From Thiohalobacter thiocyanaticus (GTDB lineage Bacteria > Pseudomonadota > Gammaproteobacteria > Thiohalobacterales > Thiohalobacteraceae), in contig NZ_AP018052.1 in NCBI RefSeq assembly GCF_002356355.1, forward strand, positions 3,088,501-3,152,500: 64,000 nucleotides of DNA, given 5' to 3'. Within the stretch, counting starts at the first letter, position 1. The number at the start of each line of letters is the position of its first letter. The notes below the pieces were generated by a model, which saw only the letters and a list, made by a program, of their open reading frames with translations, was not told the DNA's origin and made no database searches. The position numbers and the translations under genes are program-made. Below are positions 24,301 to 31,527 of this stretch, piece by piece.

Positions 24301-25420
24301 CTTGTGACGGCGGTTCCGAAGCCGGCGGCGGCTCCTGCACGGCGGCGGCCGTCACTGCGGTCCCGGTCATGACGCCGGCCGGCACAGTGACCAGGCCGTC
24401 ATTGAGCACGTAGACGTCGAAACCGCGCTGGCTCAGCAGGAATCCGGCGCTGGCGCTGCGGCTGCCGGTGTCGCAGCACACGATGTATTTCTTCTGGTGA
24501 TCGAGTTGATCGAGCTCCAGACGCAGGGCCGACAGCGGTATGTTGCGGGCGTCGGGGACATGGGAATTGGCATATTCACCGGGCAGGCGCACGTCCAGCC
24601 ATTCGGCATCACCCCCCTCTGCCAGACGGGCCGCCGCGGCGTAATCGACCTTGTTGACCAGCGGCTCTTCGAGCAGTTCGGTGAAGTCCTGCTTGGACAA
24701 GCGCATCAGCATGCCGTCGGTAAGCATGGTGATGCTGGCATTGCGCTTGGCATTGGAGACGAGCGCGTCCTCGCCGAAGGCATCGCCGTCGGCCAGTTCG
24801 GCCAGCTTCACCGGCTTGGCGTTGGCCGATGGCTTGCGCGTGACCTCGCAGCGGCCGGATTTGATGATGTAGAAAAAATCACCTTCCTGTCCCTGCTCGA
24901 TGATGGCCTCTCCGGCCTTGACCGGCACGGTTTCCATGCGCATCAGCAGACGCTGGATATTCGAGGGCGGCAGCTTCAGGAAGGCCTGCGACTGGAGCAG
25001 TTTCGTCATCCAGTCCTCGCCGTCCTCGTCATCGAGTTCGGCCACCTCGTATCCGGAGGACTGATCCCAGGTCAGGAAGATGTCCAGCAGGCTGGAATCG
25101 ATATAGGCAATCGTGACCTTGGAGGCCGCCCGCGCCGCGACCTGGCGCGGCTGCTGGTTGGCCAGCGGATGCAGGCCGGCGTCGGTGCCGCCGACAACCG
25201 AGCCCACGACCTCGCCGCCGGCCAGCAGGTTGACCTCGCCTTCCAGGACATAGACAGCGCGGTTGTCGCGATCCTTTTCCTTGAACAGATAACGACCCGC
25301 ACCGACCTCTTCGACAACCGTCTTCTGCGCCACCTCGTTGAAGTGCATGGGCGACATCGCATTGAAGGGCACGAGGGTCTGTAAGGTCTTTTTATCTATG
25401 ATTTTTTTTGCTGCTCCCAT
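21329..25420 (-). CDS. Giant cyclic-nucleotide-binding, rhodanese and coiled-coil protein
   Basis: 1363 residues. From the N terminus: a cyclic-nucleotide-binding-like domain (about 20-115), a second, better one (about 140-255) with VPVKAGEAIIEQGQEGDFFY and GDAFGEDALV, and a rhodanese domain (about 262-350) with DVRLPGEYANSHVPDARNIP and active-site Cys in VCCDTGSRSA. A low-complexity linker is followed by ~900 residues of Gln/Glu/Ala-rich coiled coil. The end is basic, LFGGRRRREES. Domain trio cNMP-cNMP-rhodanese is known in shorter proteins; the long coiled coil is unusual. A scaffold or polarity role is possible but inferred. The start MGAAKKIIDKKTLQ has only a weak ribosome-binding site. 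Confidence 0.85.
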   Translation of the reverse strand: MGAAKKIIDKKTLQTLVPFNAMSPMHFNEVAQKTVVEEVGAGRYLFKEKDRDNRAVYVLEGEVNLLAGGEVVGSVVGGTDAGLHPLANQQPRQVAARAASKVTIAYIDSSLLDIFLTWDQSSGYEVAELDDEDGEDWMTKLLQSQAFLKLPPSNIQRLLMRMETVPVKAGEAIIEQGQEGDFFYIIKSGRCEVTRKPSANAKPVKLAELADGDAFGEDALVSNAKRNASITMLTDGMLMRLSKQDFTELLEEPLVNKVDYAAAARLAEGGDAEWLDVRLPGEYANSHVPDARNIPLSALRLELDQLDHQKKYIVCCDTGSRSASAGFLLSQRGFDVYVLNDGLVTVPAGVMTGTAVTAAAVQEPPPASEPPSQGATTAAAGVVELEPLDESEPVPAPADEAQASNTYERELARFKQFREDALKKIQQAREEAQSAAEARDQAEARVAALREELQAVQARLDSQGEAASQAADQDERIGSLKAELDELSEHSGELRKSLEAAQAENRELQTQLKETQQNLAAEQDAAEQQLNDFSRRLEEYEAAAGQAEQDRQAHAALETELEQARARIGELQQDGDSQLQALREQEQALQSQLSEAAARAENAEQERDQLKAQQAEQASAEQERVVALEAELEQARARIGELQQDGDSQLQALREQEQALQSQLSEAAARAESAEQERDQLKAQQQQQQSELEAAKSRGQDLEQAHGAVQAEVERLQQELEQTRSELAAREQSGDEQQQQLQQANRDLQARLDELMPRAETAEAERDRLQQAQTETAARIEALESQLQARDAAEQELQQQLEAARGELTAAQAVRQDLERQLQSMEQDGDAQLTELRQQYRALQEQQQAGEKRAAEAGRAREELQTQLTTLERERDAALATQEAQLQTLQTELDAARKAREELQTELERRQEQNGELETRLEAREREAQEAAGTLETERGRADALAGERDELQAQLTAVRDSQSAEAARQSEQLEALQASLQALQTERDELQAALTTERDGRGELEAQRVALQEQLAARDTEQARQEEAHQALAQRLQELETELEQQRGTLAEREQRNESLQAELDAARQQHDSALAETESRHEALQRELAGLQSQLDAAASEQARRDGEAEAAQTELTSRLESLQTELESRSSELEQRRQDRAGLETERDNLQAELEAARAEVEGRVASLETELEQLRQERTGLEGERDSLRDELNTARTEAGEQIAALQAELEQLREVTTQDLQAMQQTTASLQSELEQARRAAAGRAAPGEEVERLQLLLDEAREQAGQYQAELDRLRAAQAGAAADQGELARLQTELATLRSQAETDRQAAGEEIERLRDQLIVLEAAQESANTDEDAEPRRGGLVAGLFGGRRRREES
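23400..23765 (-). repeat. Internal tandem duplication in the coiled-coil gene
   Basis: Two near-identical blocks of about 195 bases each encode AELEQARARIGELQQDGDSQ followed by LQALREQEQALQSQLSEAAA and RAE(N/S)AEQERDQLKAQ. The DNA copies differ at only a few positions, so the duplication is recent compared with the rest of the coiled coil. Confidence 0.8.
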
Positions 25421-25831
25421 GCAGTCTGAACCGTCCTGTCTGTGACACACCAAGCCGCGCCCGCCTCCTGCCGGGAGGCGACATTCCACTCTGGCTATCG
25501 GCGTGCAGGGACTCGATCTTGAGTACGGCGACGGGATGAATCTGTGGCCCGGTTGGCAGCGTGAAAGACCCGGGCGGCGGGATGACAACGGACCATGGGC
25601 CGCCGTGATTTCTTACAATCAAACTGGCGCATTCACGCCGGAATATGTTTCACGCCGTCGCGACCGCGAGGTGCAGCCGTTGCGGGAACAAAGGCTGTGA
25701 TGCGGAAAATACTGCAGTAAAAGCTTCAAACCCCTTCCCCTGCAGTTCAATTGTGCTATCTTAACGGGCGTCACCACATCCATGCATATTCAATACGCAC
25801 TCGATGATGATAAACATAGGAGCTTAAATTA

Positions 25832-26185
25832 ATGGCCGCAAAGAAGAAGACCGCGAAGAAGAAAACTGCCGCCAAGGCAGCGCCCAAAGCCACCACCAAA
25901 TCCGAAACCCTCTCCTACATTGCCGACAAGACCGGCCTGACCAAGAAAGACGTCGGTGCCGTATTCGACGCCCTCTCGATGCTGATCAAGCGTGACCTCA
26001 AGCGCAACGGCCCCGGCTTCTACAACGTCCCCGGCCTGATGAAGATCAAGGTCGTGCGCAAGCCCGCCACCAAGGCACGCAAGGGCATCAATCCCTTCAC
26101 CGGCGAAGAAATGGTATTCAAGGCCAAGCCGGCCCGTAATGTCGTGAAGGTCACCCCGCTGAAGAACCTGAAAGACATGGTCTGA
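25832..26185 (+). CDS. HU family DNA-binding protein with a lysine-rich N-terminal tail
   Basis: 117 residues. The first ~23 residues, MAAKKKTAKKKTAAKAAPKA then TTKS, resemble histone H1-like tails. An HU/IHF fold follows: ETLSYIADKTGLTKKDVGAV (dimer helices), a shortened strand region GFYNVPGLMKIKVVRKPATK, and the DNA-gripping arm GINPFTGEEMVFKAKPARNV (HU consensus has RNPxTGE). It is expected to be a nucleoid protein. AGGAG precedes the ATG. The gene is divergent from the giant coiled-coil gene. Confidence 0.92.
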   Translation: MAAKKKTAKKKTAAKAAPKATTKSETLSYIADKTGLTKKDVGAVFDALSMLIKRDLKRNGPGFYNVPGLMKIKVVRKPATKARKGINPFTGEEMVFKAKPARNVVKVTPLKNLKDMV

Positions 26186-26239
26186 CCCCGGGGTCAGGGC
26201 TGACGGGACCATAGCCGGGGAGCCCCCGGCCGTGGTCCC
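26183..26239. other. Strong hairpins after the HU gene, no T run
   Basis: TGACCCCGGGGTCA (26183-26196) starts within the stop codon and is a perfect palindrome. It is followed by GGGACCATAGCCGGGG/CCCCGGCCGTGGTCCC (26205-26239). Neither is followed by T residues, so they may protect the mRNA end rather than terminate. Confidence 0.5.
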
Positions 26240-26307
26240 CCACCCTGTAATACCGCCGCGCCGGACCCAGGCCGCATGCCCGGCGCCCCGCTGCTCACCA
26301 CGCAGCG

Positions 26308-26784
26308 CTAGAATTCTTCGATGCCCAGCCTTTCCCTGACTGCATGCTTGAGCCGCATCATCTGCTGATGCGGAATATGCAGTAAATCAGTCAGCTTGCG
26401 CACCAGGTGCTCCTCGTACTTGTCCAGCACCCCGTCGGCATAGGCCATCTCCCACAGCATCCCGACGATTTCCTGCTTTTCCTCGTATGACAGCCGCTTG
26501 TCGATCAGGCGGGTGAATTCGTACAGGGAGGCCGCCTCGCGCACCTCCAGTTCCGCCAGACTCATCAGTTCATCCAGTTCCGACTGGGTGAGGCCGAAGC
26601 GGCCGGCGATCAGATCGCCGGCCAGCAGGCGTTCCTGATCCGAGGCATCGAAGTCGGCCCGCGCCATTTCGATCAGCAGGGCTGCTGTCGCCAGCCGGAT
26701 GCCGTGGGCGTGGGTATCCGGCGCGGCAGCCTCGACCTCGGCCTGGATGATATCGTTGAAAAAGGACTGGATACGATCAAGCAT
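26308..26784 (-). CDS. TerB family protein
   Basis: 158 residues, all alpha. It starts MLDRIQSFFNDIIQAEVEAA. The TerB pattern is seen in HGIRLATAALLIEMARADFD and, symmetrically, EKQEIVGMLWEMAYADGVLD, each ending in an acidic x-A-D-(F/G)-x-D motif that binds metal in tellurite-resistance TerB; the second repeat continues KYEEHLVRKLTDLLHIP. Stand-alone proteins of this kind occur widely and are not proof of tellurite resistance. There are no other ter genes nearby. It lies downstream of gspB on the same strand with a 49-base gap. Confidence 0.85.
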   Translation of the reverse strand: MLDRIQSFFNDIIQAEVEAAAPDTHAHGIRLATAALLIEMARADFDASDQERLLAGDLIAGRFGLTQSELDELMSLAELEVREAASLYEFTRLIDKRLSYEEKQEIVGMLWEMAYADGVLDKYEEHLVRKLTDLLHIPHQQMMRLKHAVRERLGIEEF

Positions 26785-26833
26785 CGGCAGGGGTTCCCCT
26801 CGACTGGTGACTGGAACGACGCGCGTTTTCCCC

Positions 26834-27541
26834 TCAGGGCCGGTCGACCCGGTAGCGGGTGCCGCGCGCCTCGATGATCACGCCCTCTGGGGTGATGGCC
26901 TCGAGCCGACCGCCCCCGGCCAGCTGTTCGCCCTCGCGGTAACGCTTGAGGTCGATCAGCACGAAGCGCTGCGCCGGCGACTCGGCGTAGACGTGCACGT
27001 CCAGCCGCGGCCGGATGAGGCCGTTTTTCTCGGCCGCGCTCAGCTCATCCCAGCGCGGCGCCTGCGGCGGCACCGCCTCGGCGGGCTGCGCCGGCGCTTC
27101 CGGTTCCGGTGGCGCCATCCAGCGTACACTGCCCCTGGACGGCTGGGCCGGGGCAACCGGGGCCGGGGCAACGGATTCGACTGCCGGGGGCGGGGGCTGT
27201 GGCGGGAGCGCCGACACGGCTGCAGCCGCCGTCGGCAGCGGCATCCGGGAACGGGCGGCGGCCGGTTCGGCGGCCTCGTCCGGTTGCGCGGCGGCGGCGG
27301 ACGCGGACGCTGCCGCCCGGCTCCCGGTTGTCTCCTGCTGTGACAGGGGCACCGGCGTCTGCGGGCGAAGCACCAGCCAGAGCAGGATGGCGGCATTGAC
27401 CAGCAACACGCCCGACAACAGCCAGGGCCACCAGGGCCGGGCCGGGCGTCGCCCCATGGCAATGCCGGCCTCGGGCCGGGGCACCGCGCCGAGTTGGCGT
27501 TCCTGTTCCGATTTCTTCAGCGCTTCGAGGATATAGGACAT
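26834..27541 (-). CDS. gspB: General secretion pathway protein GspB
   Basis: 235 residues, bitopic membrane protein. The cytoplasmic start MSYILEALKKSEQERQLGAV is diagnostic. One membrane helix follows, WWPWLLSGVLLVNAAILLWL (about 40-60), then a long Pro/Ala-rich periplasmic linker. The C-terminal T2SSB domain has LDVHVYAESPAQRFVLIDLK and YREGEQLAGGGRLEAITPEG. GspB works with the ATPase GspA to let the type II secretion secretin pass the cell wall. I use the ATG at 27541; a GTG three codons earlier overlaps the gspA stop. No other gsp genes are in the window. Confidence 0.9.
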   Translation of the reverse strand: MSYILEALKKSEQERQLGAVPRPEAGIAMGRRPARPWWPWLLSGVLLVNAAILLWLVLRPQTPVPLSQQETTGSRAAASASAAAAQPDEAAEPAAARSRMPLPTAAAAVSALPPQPPPPAVESVAPAPVAPAQPSRGSVRWMAPPEPEAPAQPAEAVPPQAPRWDELSAAEKNGLIRPRLDVHVYAESPAQRFVLIDLKRYREGEQLAGGGRLEAITPEGVIIEARGTRYRVDRP

Positions 27542-27546
27542 GCGGC

Positions 27547-29283
27547 TCACCCCCGCGGCGCACTGCGCAGACGCGGCGCCCGGTTGTCACGGTCGGCATT
27601 GTTGAGCTGAATCAGGGTCAGGGCGCCGATCACCCCATCCTGCTGCAATCCCTGCCCGGCCTGGAACCGTTCCACCGCCCGCTGCAACCCGGCATCGAAG
27701 CGCGGGCGCAGCGCGTTTGCGACCGGCGCGAGCAGATCCTGCTCCTCCAGTACCCGCCGCGCCCAGGCCACTTCCTCGCTGACATCGCCCTGGCGCAGCA
27801 GTTCACGGTCGATGGGCGAGCGCCACAGCAGGACATATTCCCCCATCCAGTAGCGGTCCAGCGTGGCCAGCGGCAACGTCAGCAGCTGTCCGTCCAGCCG
27901 CAGCCGGGCGCTGGCGTCATCCAGCCCGTCCAGCGCCGCCGGCACCCGCCGGCCGTCGCCGGCGAGCAGCTGCAGCACGGCCGGCCGATCCAGCTGGCGC
28001 AGCTGGTTCCAGTTGCCGGTCCGGTGCAGGCATCGCAGTCCCAGGTCGCGGGCCTGCTCACAGGCCGACCGCCCCGGCGTCAGGGCGGCCTCCAGGCCCC
28101 AGCGGCCGAACAGGTGGTTCCAGGCCGTGGCGGCCGGTGCGTCCGCCTCATTCAGGTGGCGCTCGAGGCGGGCGGCGGCATCCACTGCGCCGGTATCCGC
28201 GACGGCAGCGGACACCGCCGCGGCCCGCTCTTGCGCGGCCTCCAGTCCGGGCCGCGCGGACGCCGGGGTTTCAGGCGCGCCGGAATCCGTCTCGACATTC
28301 CCGGCGGCAGCCTGGACCGCGGGTTGCGAAGGCGCCAGCCAGGCCATCAGGGTACGCGCCGGTGATGACAGCGACGGCCAGGCGATACCGGCCAGCAGGC
28401 CGACCGCCAGCAGTACCAGTACGGCAATCGCGGCCGTCGCCAGCCGCGGCTGGCGAGTCGAAGCTGCCTCATGGCGCCCGGGGAGCACCTCGTGCGCGGC
28501 CCGGCGCAGGATACGGCGGTCGATGCTGCGCCGCTCCTCGACATACCCCCCCAGCAGGGCCCGGTCGCAGAGGATGTTGATCAGCCGCGGCACGCCACCG
28601 GACAGGCGCTGGACCTCGTCCATCGCCCCGGGCGTGAACAGGTCAATGGGCCCGCCGCACACCCGCAGCCGATGCTGGATATAGGCACGCGTTTCGTCCC
28701 GGGTCAGCGGCTCCAGGTGATAGCGGGCGGTGATGCGCTGGGCCAGCTGACGCAGGTCCTCGCGCGCCAGCAGGACCTTCAGTTCCGGCTGACCGATAAG
28801 GATGATCTGCAGCAGTTTCTCGTCGGCGGTCTCCAGGTTGGTCAGCAACCGTACCTGCTCCAGCACCTCGCGGCTGAGATTCTGCGCCTCGTCGATCAGC
28901 AGCACTGTCTTGCGCCCCTCGGCATGGGTACGCAGCAGGTGGCGGGTCAGCGCATCGGTCAACAGCTTGATGCTGGTACTGGCGGCGGGATAGGCCACCC
29001 CGAGTTCATCGCAGAGGGTGGCGAGCAGCTCGTGTTCGTTGATCCGGGGGTTGAGGATCATCGCCACGTCGACATGCGGCGGCACCTGCTCCAGCACCGC
29101 CCGGCTCAGGGTGGTCTTGCCGGTGCCCACCTCGCCGGTGAGCTGGACAAAGCCGCCGCCCTCACCCAACCCGAACAGCAGATGCGCCAGCGCCTCCCGG
29201 TGACGCTCGCTCAGATAGAGGAAGCGCGGGTCCGGGGCGATGGAGAAGGGCTTGCTGTCCAGTCCGTAGAATTTGAGATACAT
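27547..29283 (-). CDS. gspA: ATPase GspA/ExeA with C-terminal peptidoglycan-binding domain
   Basis: 578 residues. The start MYLKFYGLDSKPFSIAPDPR is typical of ExeA. An AAA ATPase occupies about 30-270 with Walker A GEVGTGKTTL, Walker B TVLLIDEAQNL and sensor region ILIGQPEL. A membrane helix lies at about 283-300 (AAIAVLVLLAVGLLAGIAW), then a periplasmic part with a protease-like/linker region and a C-terminal peptidoglycan-binding repeat, FDAGLQRAVERFQAGQGLQQ then DGVIGALT. It partners GspB, encoded immediately after. ExeAB remodels peptidoglycan for secretin assembly. Confidence 0.92.
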   Translation of the reverse strand: MYLKFYGLDSKPFSIAPDPRFLYLSERHREALAHLLFGLGEGGGFVQLTGEVGTGKTTLSRAVLEQVPPHVDVAMILNPRINEHELLATLCDELGVAYPAASTSIKLLTDALTRHLLRTHAEGRKTVLLIDEAQNLSREVLEQVRLLTNLETADEKLLQIILIGQPELKVLLAREDLRQLAQRITARYHLEPLTRDETRAYIQHRLRVCGGPIDLFTPGAMDEVQRLSGGVPRLINILCDRALLGGYVEERRSIDRRILRRAAHEVLPGRHEAASTRQPRLATAAIAVLVLLAVGLLAGIAWPSLSSPARTLMAWLAPSQPAVQAAAGNVETDSGAPETPASARPGLEAAQERAAAVSAAVADTGAVDAAARLERHLNEADAPAATAWNHLFGRWGLEAALTPGRSACEQARDLGLRCLHRTGNWNQLRQLDRPAVLQLLAGDGRRVPAALDGLDDASARLRLDGQLLTLPLATLDRYWMGEYVLLWRSPIDRELLRQGDVSEEVAWARRVLEEQDLLAPVANALRPRFDAGLQRAVERFQAGQGLQQDGVIGALTLIQLNNADRDNRAPRLRSAPRG

Positions 29284-29532
29284 CGGCTCTCGACCTGTAG
29301 GCGCGGCCCCAGCATAACAAAGGTGGATTGTCCTGCCATGTCCCTGCCGTTCCCGGCCGGAATCACGTCAGGCATTTTTACACCCGCGTTGGCCGGCGTC
29401 CCGCCTCCTGGATGTCACGCACAAATCTTATTTGTTATTCATACAGATAAAAAATCAGGCACGGGTGTTGCTGGGGTTTGACTATCCTGTCTGCGCGGCT
29501 CCGCCACGCATTCGCGTCAGGAGGGTCGACAC

Positions 29533-29712
29533 ATGAACATGCCGGTCAACAAGCGTATCAATGGCACTGAGGTGACGGCCAAGCCCGTATTCAAGGGCGG
29601 CGCGCTGCCCGCCTACTGGGTCGCCACCATCGACAACCACATGCTGCTCCAGACCTTTCCCTCGGCCTCGGCGGTATTCCGCTTCGCGCAGCAGCGTCCG
29701 GTCGGTTTCTGA
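29533..29712 (+). CDS. Small orphan protein, 59 residues
   Basis: ATG at 29533 with an ideal ribosome-binding site (AGGAGGGT, spacing 6). The product begins MNMPVNKRINGTEVTAKPVF and ends RFAQQRPVGF; the middle GALPAYWVATIDNHMLLQTF suggests a small beta-rich domain. I do not recognise the family. It is divergent from gspA and convergent with the hydrolase gene at 29730. Its strong start signal makes it credible despite its length. Confidence 0.6.
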   Translation: MNMPVNKRINGTEVTAKPVFKGGALPAYWVATIDNHMLLQTFPSASAVFRFAQQRPVGF

Positions 29713-29729
29713 GCCGGCCGCGCGGATAT

Positions 29730-30347
29730 TCAGCCGAGCCGCTCGAGCAGCGTCTGCCGCAACAGATTGAGGCGGCCGTGAAAGAAGTGCGAGACCCCCT
29801 CCAGGGCCACGATCTCCGGCTGCGGCCGGCAGTTGCGGGCCCACTCCAGCACCTGCTGCGCCGACACCACCTCGTCCTCCAGCCCCTGGATCAGCAGCCA
29901 GGGCGCGTCCGGCAGTTCGACCTCCTCGAATGAGAACACCGACACCGGCGGCGCGACCGTGATCAGCTGCGCCGCCCCGGCCTCCCGCGCCACTGCCAGC
30001 GCCACATAGGCGCCGAAGGAAAAGCCGGCCAGCCACAGGGGCCGGTCCGGCTGCCAGGCCCGGGCCCAGGCGATCGCCGCCCGGCAGTCATCCTGCTCGC
30101 CGCGCCCCTCGTCATAGCTGCCCGTGCTCTGCTCCACGCCGCGAAAATTGAAGCGGACCGTGGCGATGTTCAACTCGTTCAGGGTGCGGGCGAGATAGTG
30201 CACCACCTTGTTGCGCAGGGTGCCGCCATAGAGGGGGTGCGGATGGCAGATGACGGCCACGCCGGCGACCGTCTCCGGCCGGGCGGTCAGCGCCTGCAAC
30301 TCCCCCGCCGGGCCGGCGAGGGTTTCCCGGTTTTCAGTGACGGGCAT
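29730..30347 (-). CDS. Alpha/beta hydrolase of the COG2945 type
   Basis: 205 residues. The family motifs are CHPHPLYGGTLRNKVVHYLA near residue 35, VRFNFRGVEQSTGSYDEGRG, the nucleophile elbow LAGFSFGAYVALAVA (Ser in G-F-S-F-G), and a C-terminal GVSHFFHGRL with the catalytic His. This small cytosolic group (dienelactone hydrolase-like) has no settled substrate. The ATG at 30347 follows a TTG two codons earlier; no ribosome-binding site is clear. Same strand as the small gene at 30434 but with a GC palindrome (30393-30410) between. Confidence 0.85.
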   Translation of the reverse strand: MPVTENRETLAGPAGELQALTARPETVAGVAVICHPHPLYGGTLRNKVVHYLARTLNELNIATVRFNFRGVEQSTGSYDEGRGEQDDCRAAIAWARAWQPDRPLWLAGFSFGAYVALAVAREAGAAQLITVAPPVSVFSFEEVELPDAPWLLIQGLEDEVVSAQQVLEWARNCRPQPEIVALEGVSHFFHGRLNLLRQTLLERLG

Positions 30348-30433
30348 CGGCAATGGGACCGTGACGGATATCGGACAGCAACGGACGCAATGCCCCCGCG
30401 GCCGCGGGGGCCGGGAACGACACGGTCAGGGCC

Positions 30434-30658
30434 TTACAGGTCCCTGACCCGTTCCCGCCGTTCCAGCCGCGGCGAGTGGATGGACAGGTCCAGGTAGTAC
30501 CAGCCGTCGAGATCAACGAAATCACGCTTGCCGTTGGCGTATTCCAGGGCAATGGAACTGAGCCGGGCACCGGAATAGACGATGGCCCGGACCTGAACCA
30601 GCTGGCCGACGATATTGGTATACCAGTAACCCGGTATGGGTTTGTGCTGAAGCAACAT
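30434..30658 (-). CDS. Small conserved-looking protein, 74 residues
   Basis: MLLQHKPIPGYWYTNIVGQL starts the protein; a compact beta-rich stretch follows (VQVRAIVYSG, SSIALEYANGKRDFVDLDGW) and then a basic tail HSPRLERRERVRDL. The layout G-x-W-Y, a V-strand, then LEY-x-x-G-x-x-x-x-V/L-D resembles the acidic protein encoded at 18494, so the two may share a fold. Function unknown. AGGTGA lies 7 bases before the ATG. It lies 60 bases downstream of nrdJb on the same strand. Confidence 0.7.
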   Translation of the reverse strand: MLLQHKPIPGYWYTNIVGQLVQVRAIVYSGARLSSIALEYANGKRDFVDLDGWYYLDLSIHSPRLERRERVRDL

Positions 30659-30718
30659 GGCAGTTCACCTGCAGATCGAACCGAGCCCGTGCTGGGACCC
30701 TGTTTACAGTCTAGTACT

Positions 30719-31411
30719 CTAGCCGCATTTCGACTCGCCGCAATTGAGGCAGGTCATGCAGCCATCCATCTGGATCATCGCCTTGGTGTGGCACTTGCCG
30801 CACAGCTGGGCGCCCTCGGGGAAATCGTCCGGGTCCCGGGTCTCGGCGGACTTCACCGCGGCCTCGTACTGGGCCCGTTTCTCCTCGACCAGCGCCTGCT
30901 GATGCGCGTCCAGACCCTCGTCCTTGAGCATGCCGATCATGCGCAGGTGGCACTCGATGGCATCCCCGATCTCGGCGACCAGCGAGGGCATGTACTTGCC
31001 GCCTTTCTTGAAATAGCCGCCGCGCGGATCGAACACCGAGCGCAGCTCCTCGACCAGGAAGGTCACATCCCCGCCCTTGCGGAACACGGCGGAGATGATC
31101 CGGGTCATGCCGACGATCCACTGGAAGTGGTCCATGTTCTTCGAGTTGATGAAGATCTCGAACGGCCGGCGCAGTTCGTGCTCGGTGCCTGGGTTGAGGA
31201 TGATGTCGTTGATGGTGACATACAGCGCATGCTCGGACAGCGGCGTCTTGATCTTGTAGGTCGAGCCCAGCAGCATCTCCGGGCGTTCGAGCTTCTCGGT
31301 GAGGTGGACGACCTTGTCCTCCTCCTTTTCCTCCGCGACAGCGGCCGCGTCGGGCGCGTTCTCCTTCGCCACACCGTAGTCCACGATCTTCTTGTCGATC
31401 TTGACAGTCAT
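30719..31411 (-). CDS. nrdJb: Class II ribonucleotide reductase, small C-terminal subunit NrdJb
   Basis: 230 residues. It corresponds to the C-terminal TSCPD part of B12-dependent ribonucleotide reductases, encoded separately as in Pseudomonas. GSTYKIKTPLSEHALYVTIN opens the TSCPD domain, with MDHFQWIVGMTRIISAVFRK and VEELRSVFDPRGGYF following. The zinc-ribbon tail CGKCHTKAMIQMDGCMTCLN ends CGESKCG and would carry reducing equivalents to the active site. The ATG at 31411 opens the recognisable domain; the frame upstream covers a repeat. Co-transcribed with nrdJa, separated by a 116-base repeat-containing gap. Confidence 0.93.
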   Translation of the reverse strand: MTVKIDKKIVDYGVAKENAPDAAAVAEEKEEDKVVHLTEKLERPEMLLGSTYKIKTPLSEHALYVTINDIILNPGTEHELRRPFEIFINSKNMDHFQWIVGMTRIISAVFRKGGDVTFLVEELRSVFDPRGGYFKKGGKYMPSLVAEIGDAIECHLRMIGMLKDEGLDAHQQALVEEKRAQYEAAVKSAETRDPDDFPEGAQLCGKCHTKAMIQMDGCMTCLNCGESKCG

Positions 31412-31432
31412 TTTTTTACACCTGCGGTGAGT

Positions 31433-31505
31433 TGCAAGAGGCAAGATGCAGGACACAAGCAAGAACCAGACAATCCGACTTGTATCCTGCCTCTTGTATC
31501 CTGCA
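31433..31505. repeat. Inverted pair TGCAAGAGGCAAGATGCAGG in the nrdJa-nrdJb gap
   Basis: TGCAAGAGGCAAGATGCAGG at 31433 and, inverted, TGCAGGATACAAGAGGCAGG ending 31505 agree at about 19 of 27 positions. Each arm also shows an internal ACAAG/GCAAGA repetition. This is a further intergenic repeat family. Confidence 0.6.
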
Positions 31506-31527
31506 GCTGTTCTCCAGTATCTATTCG

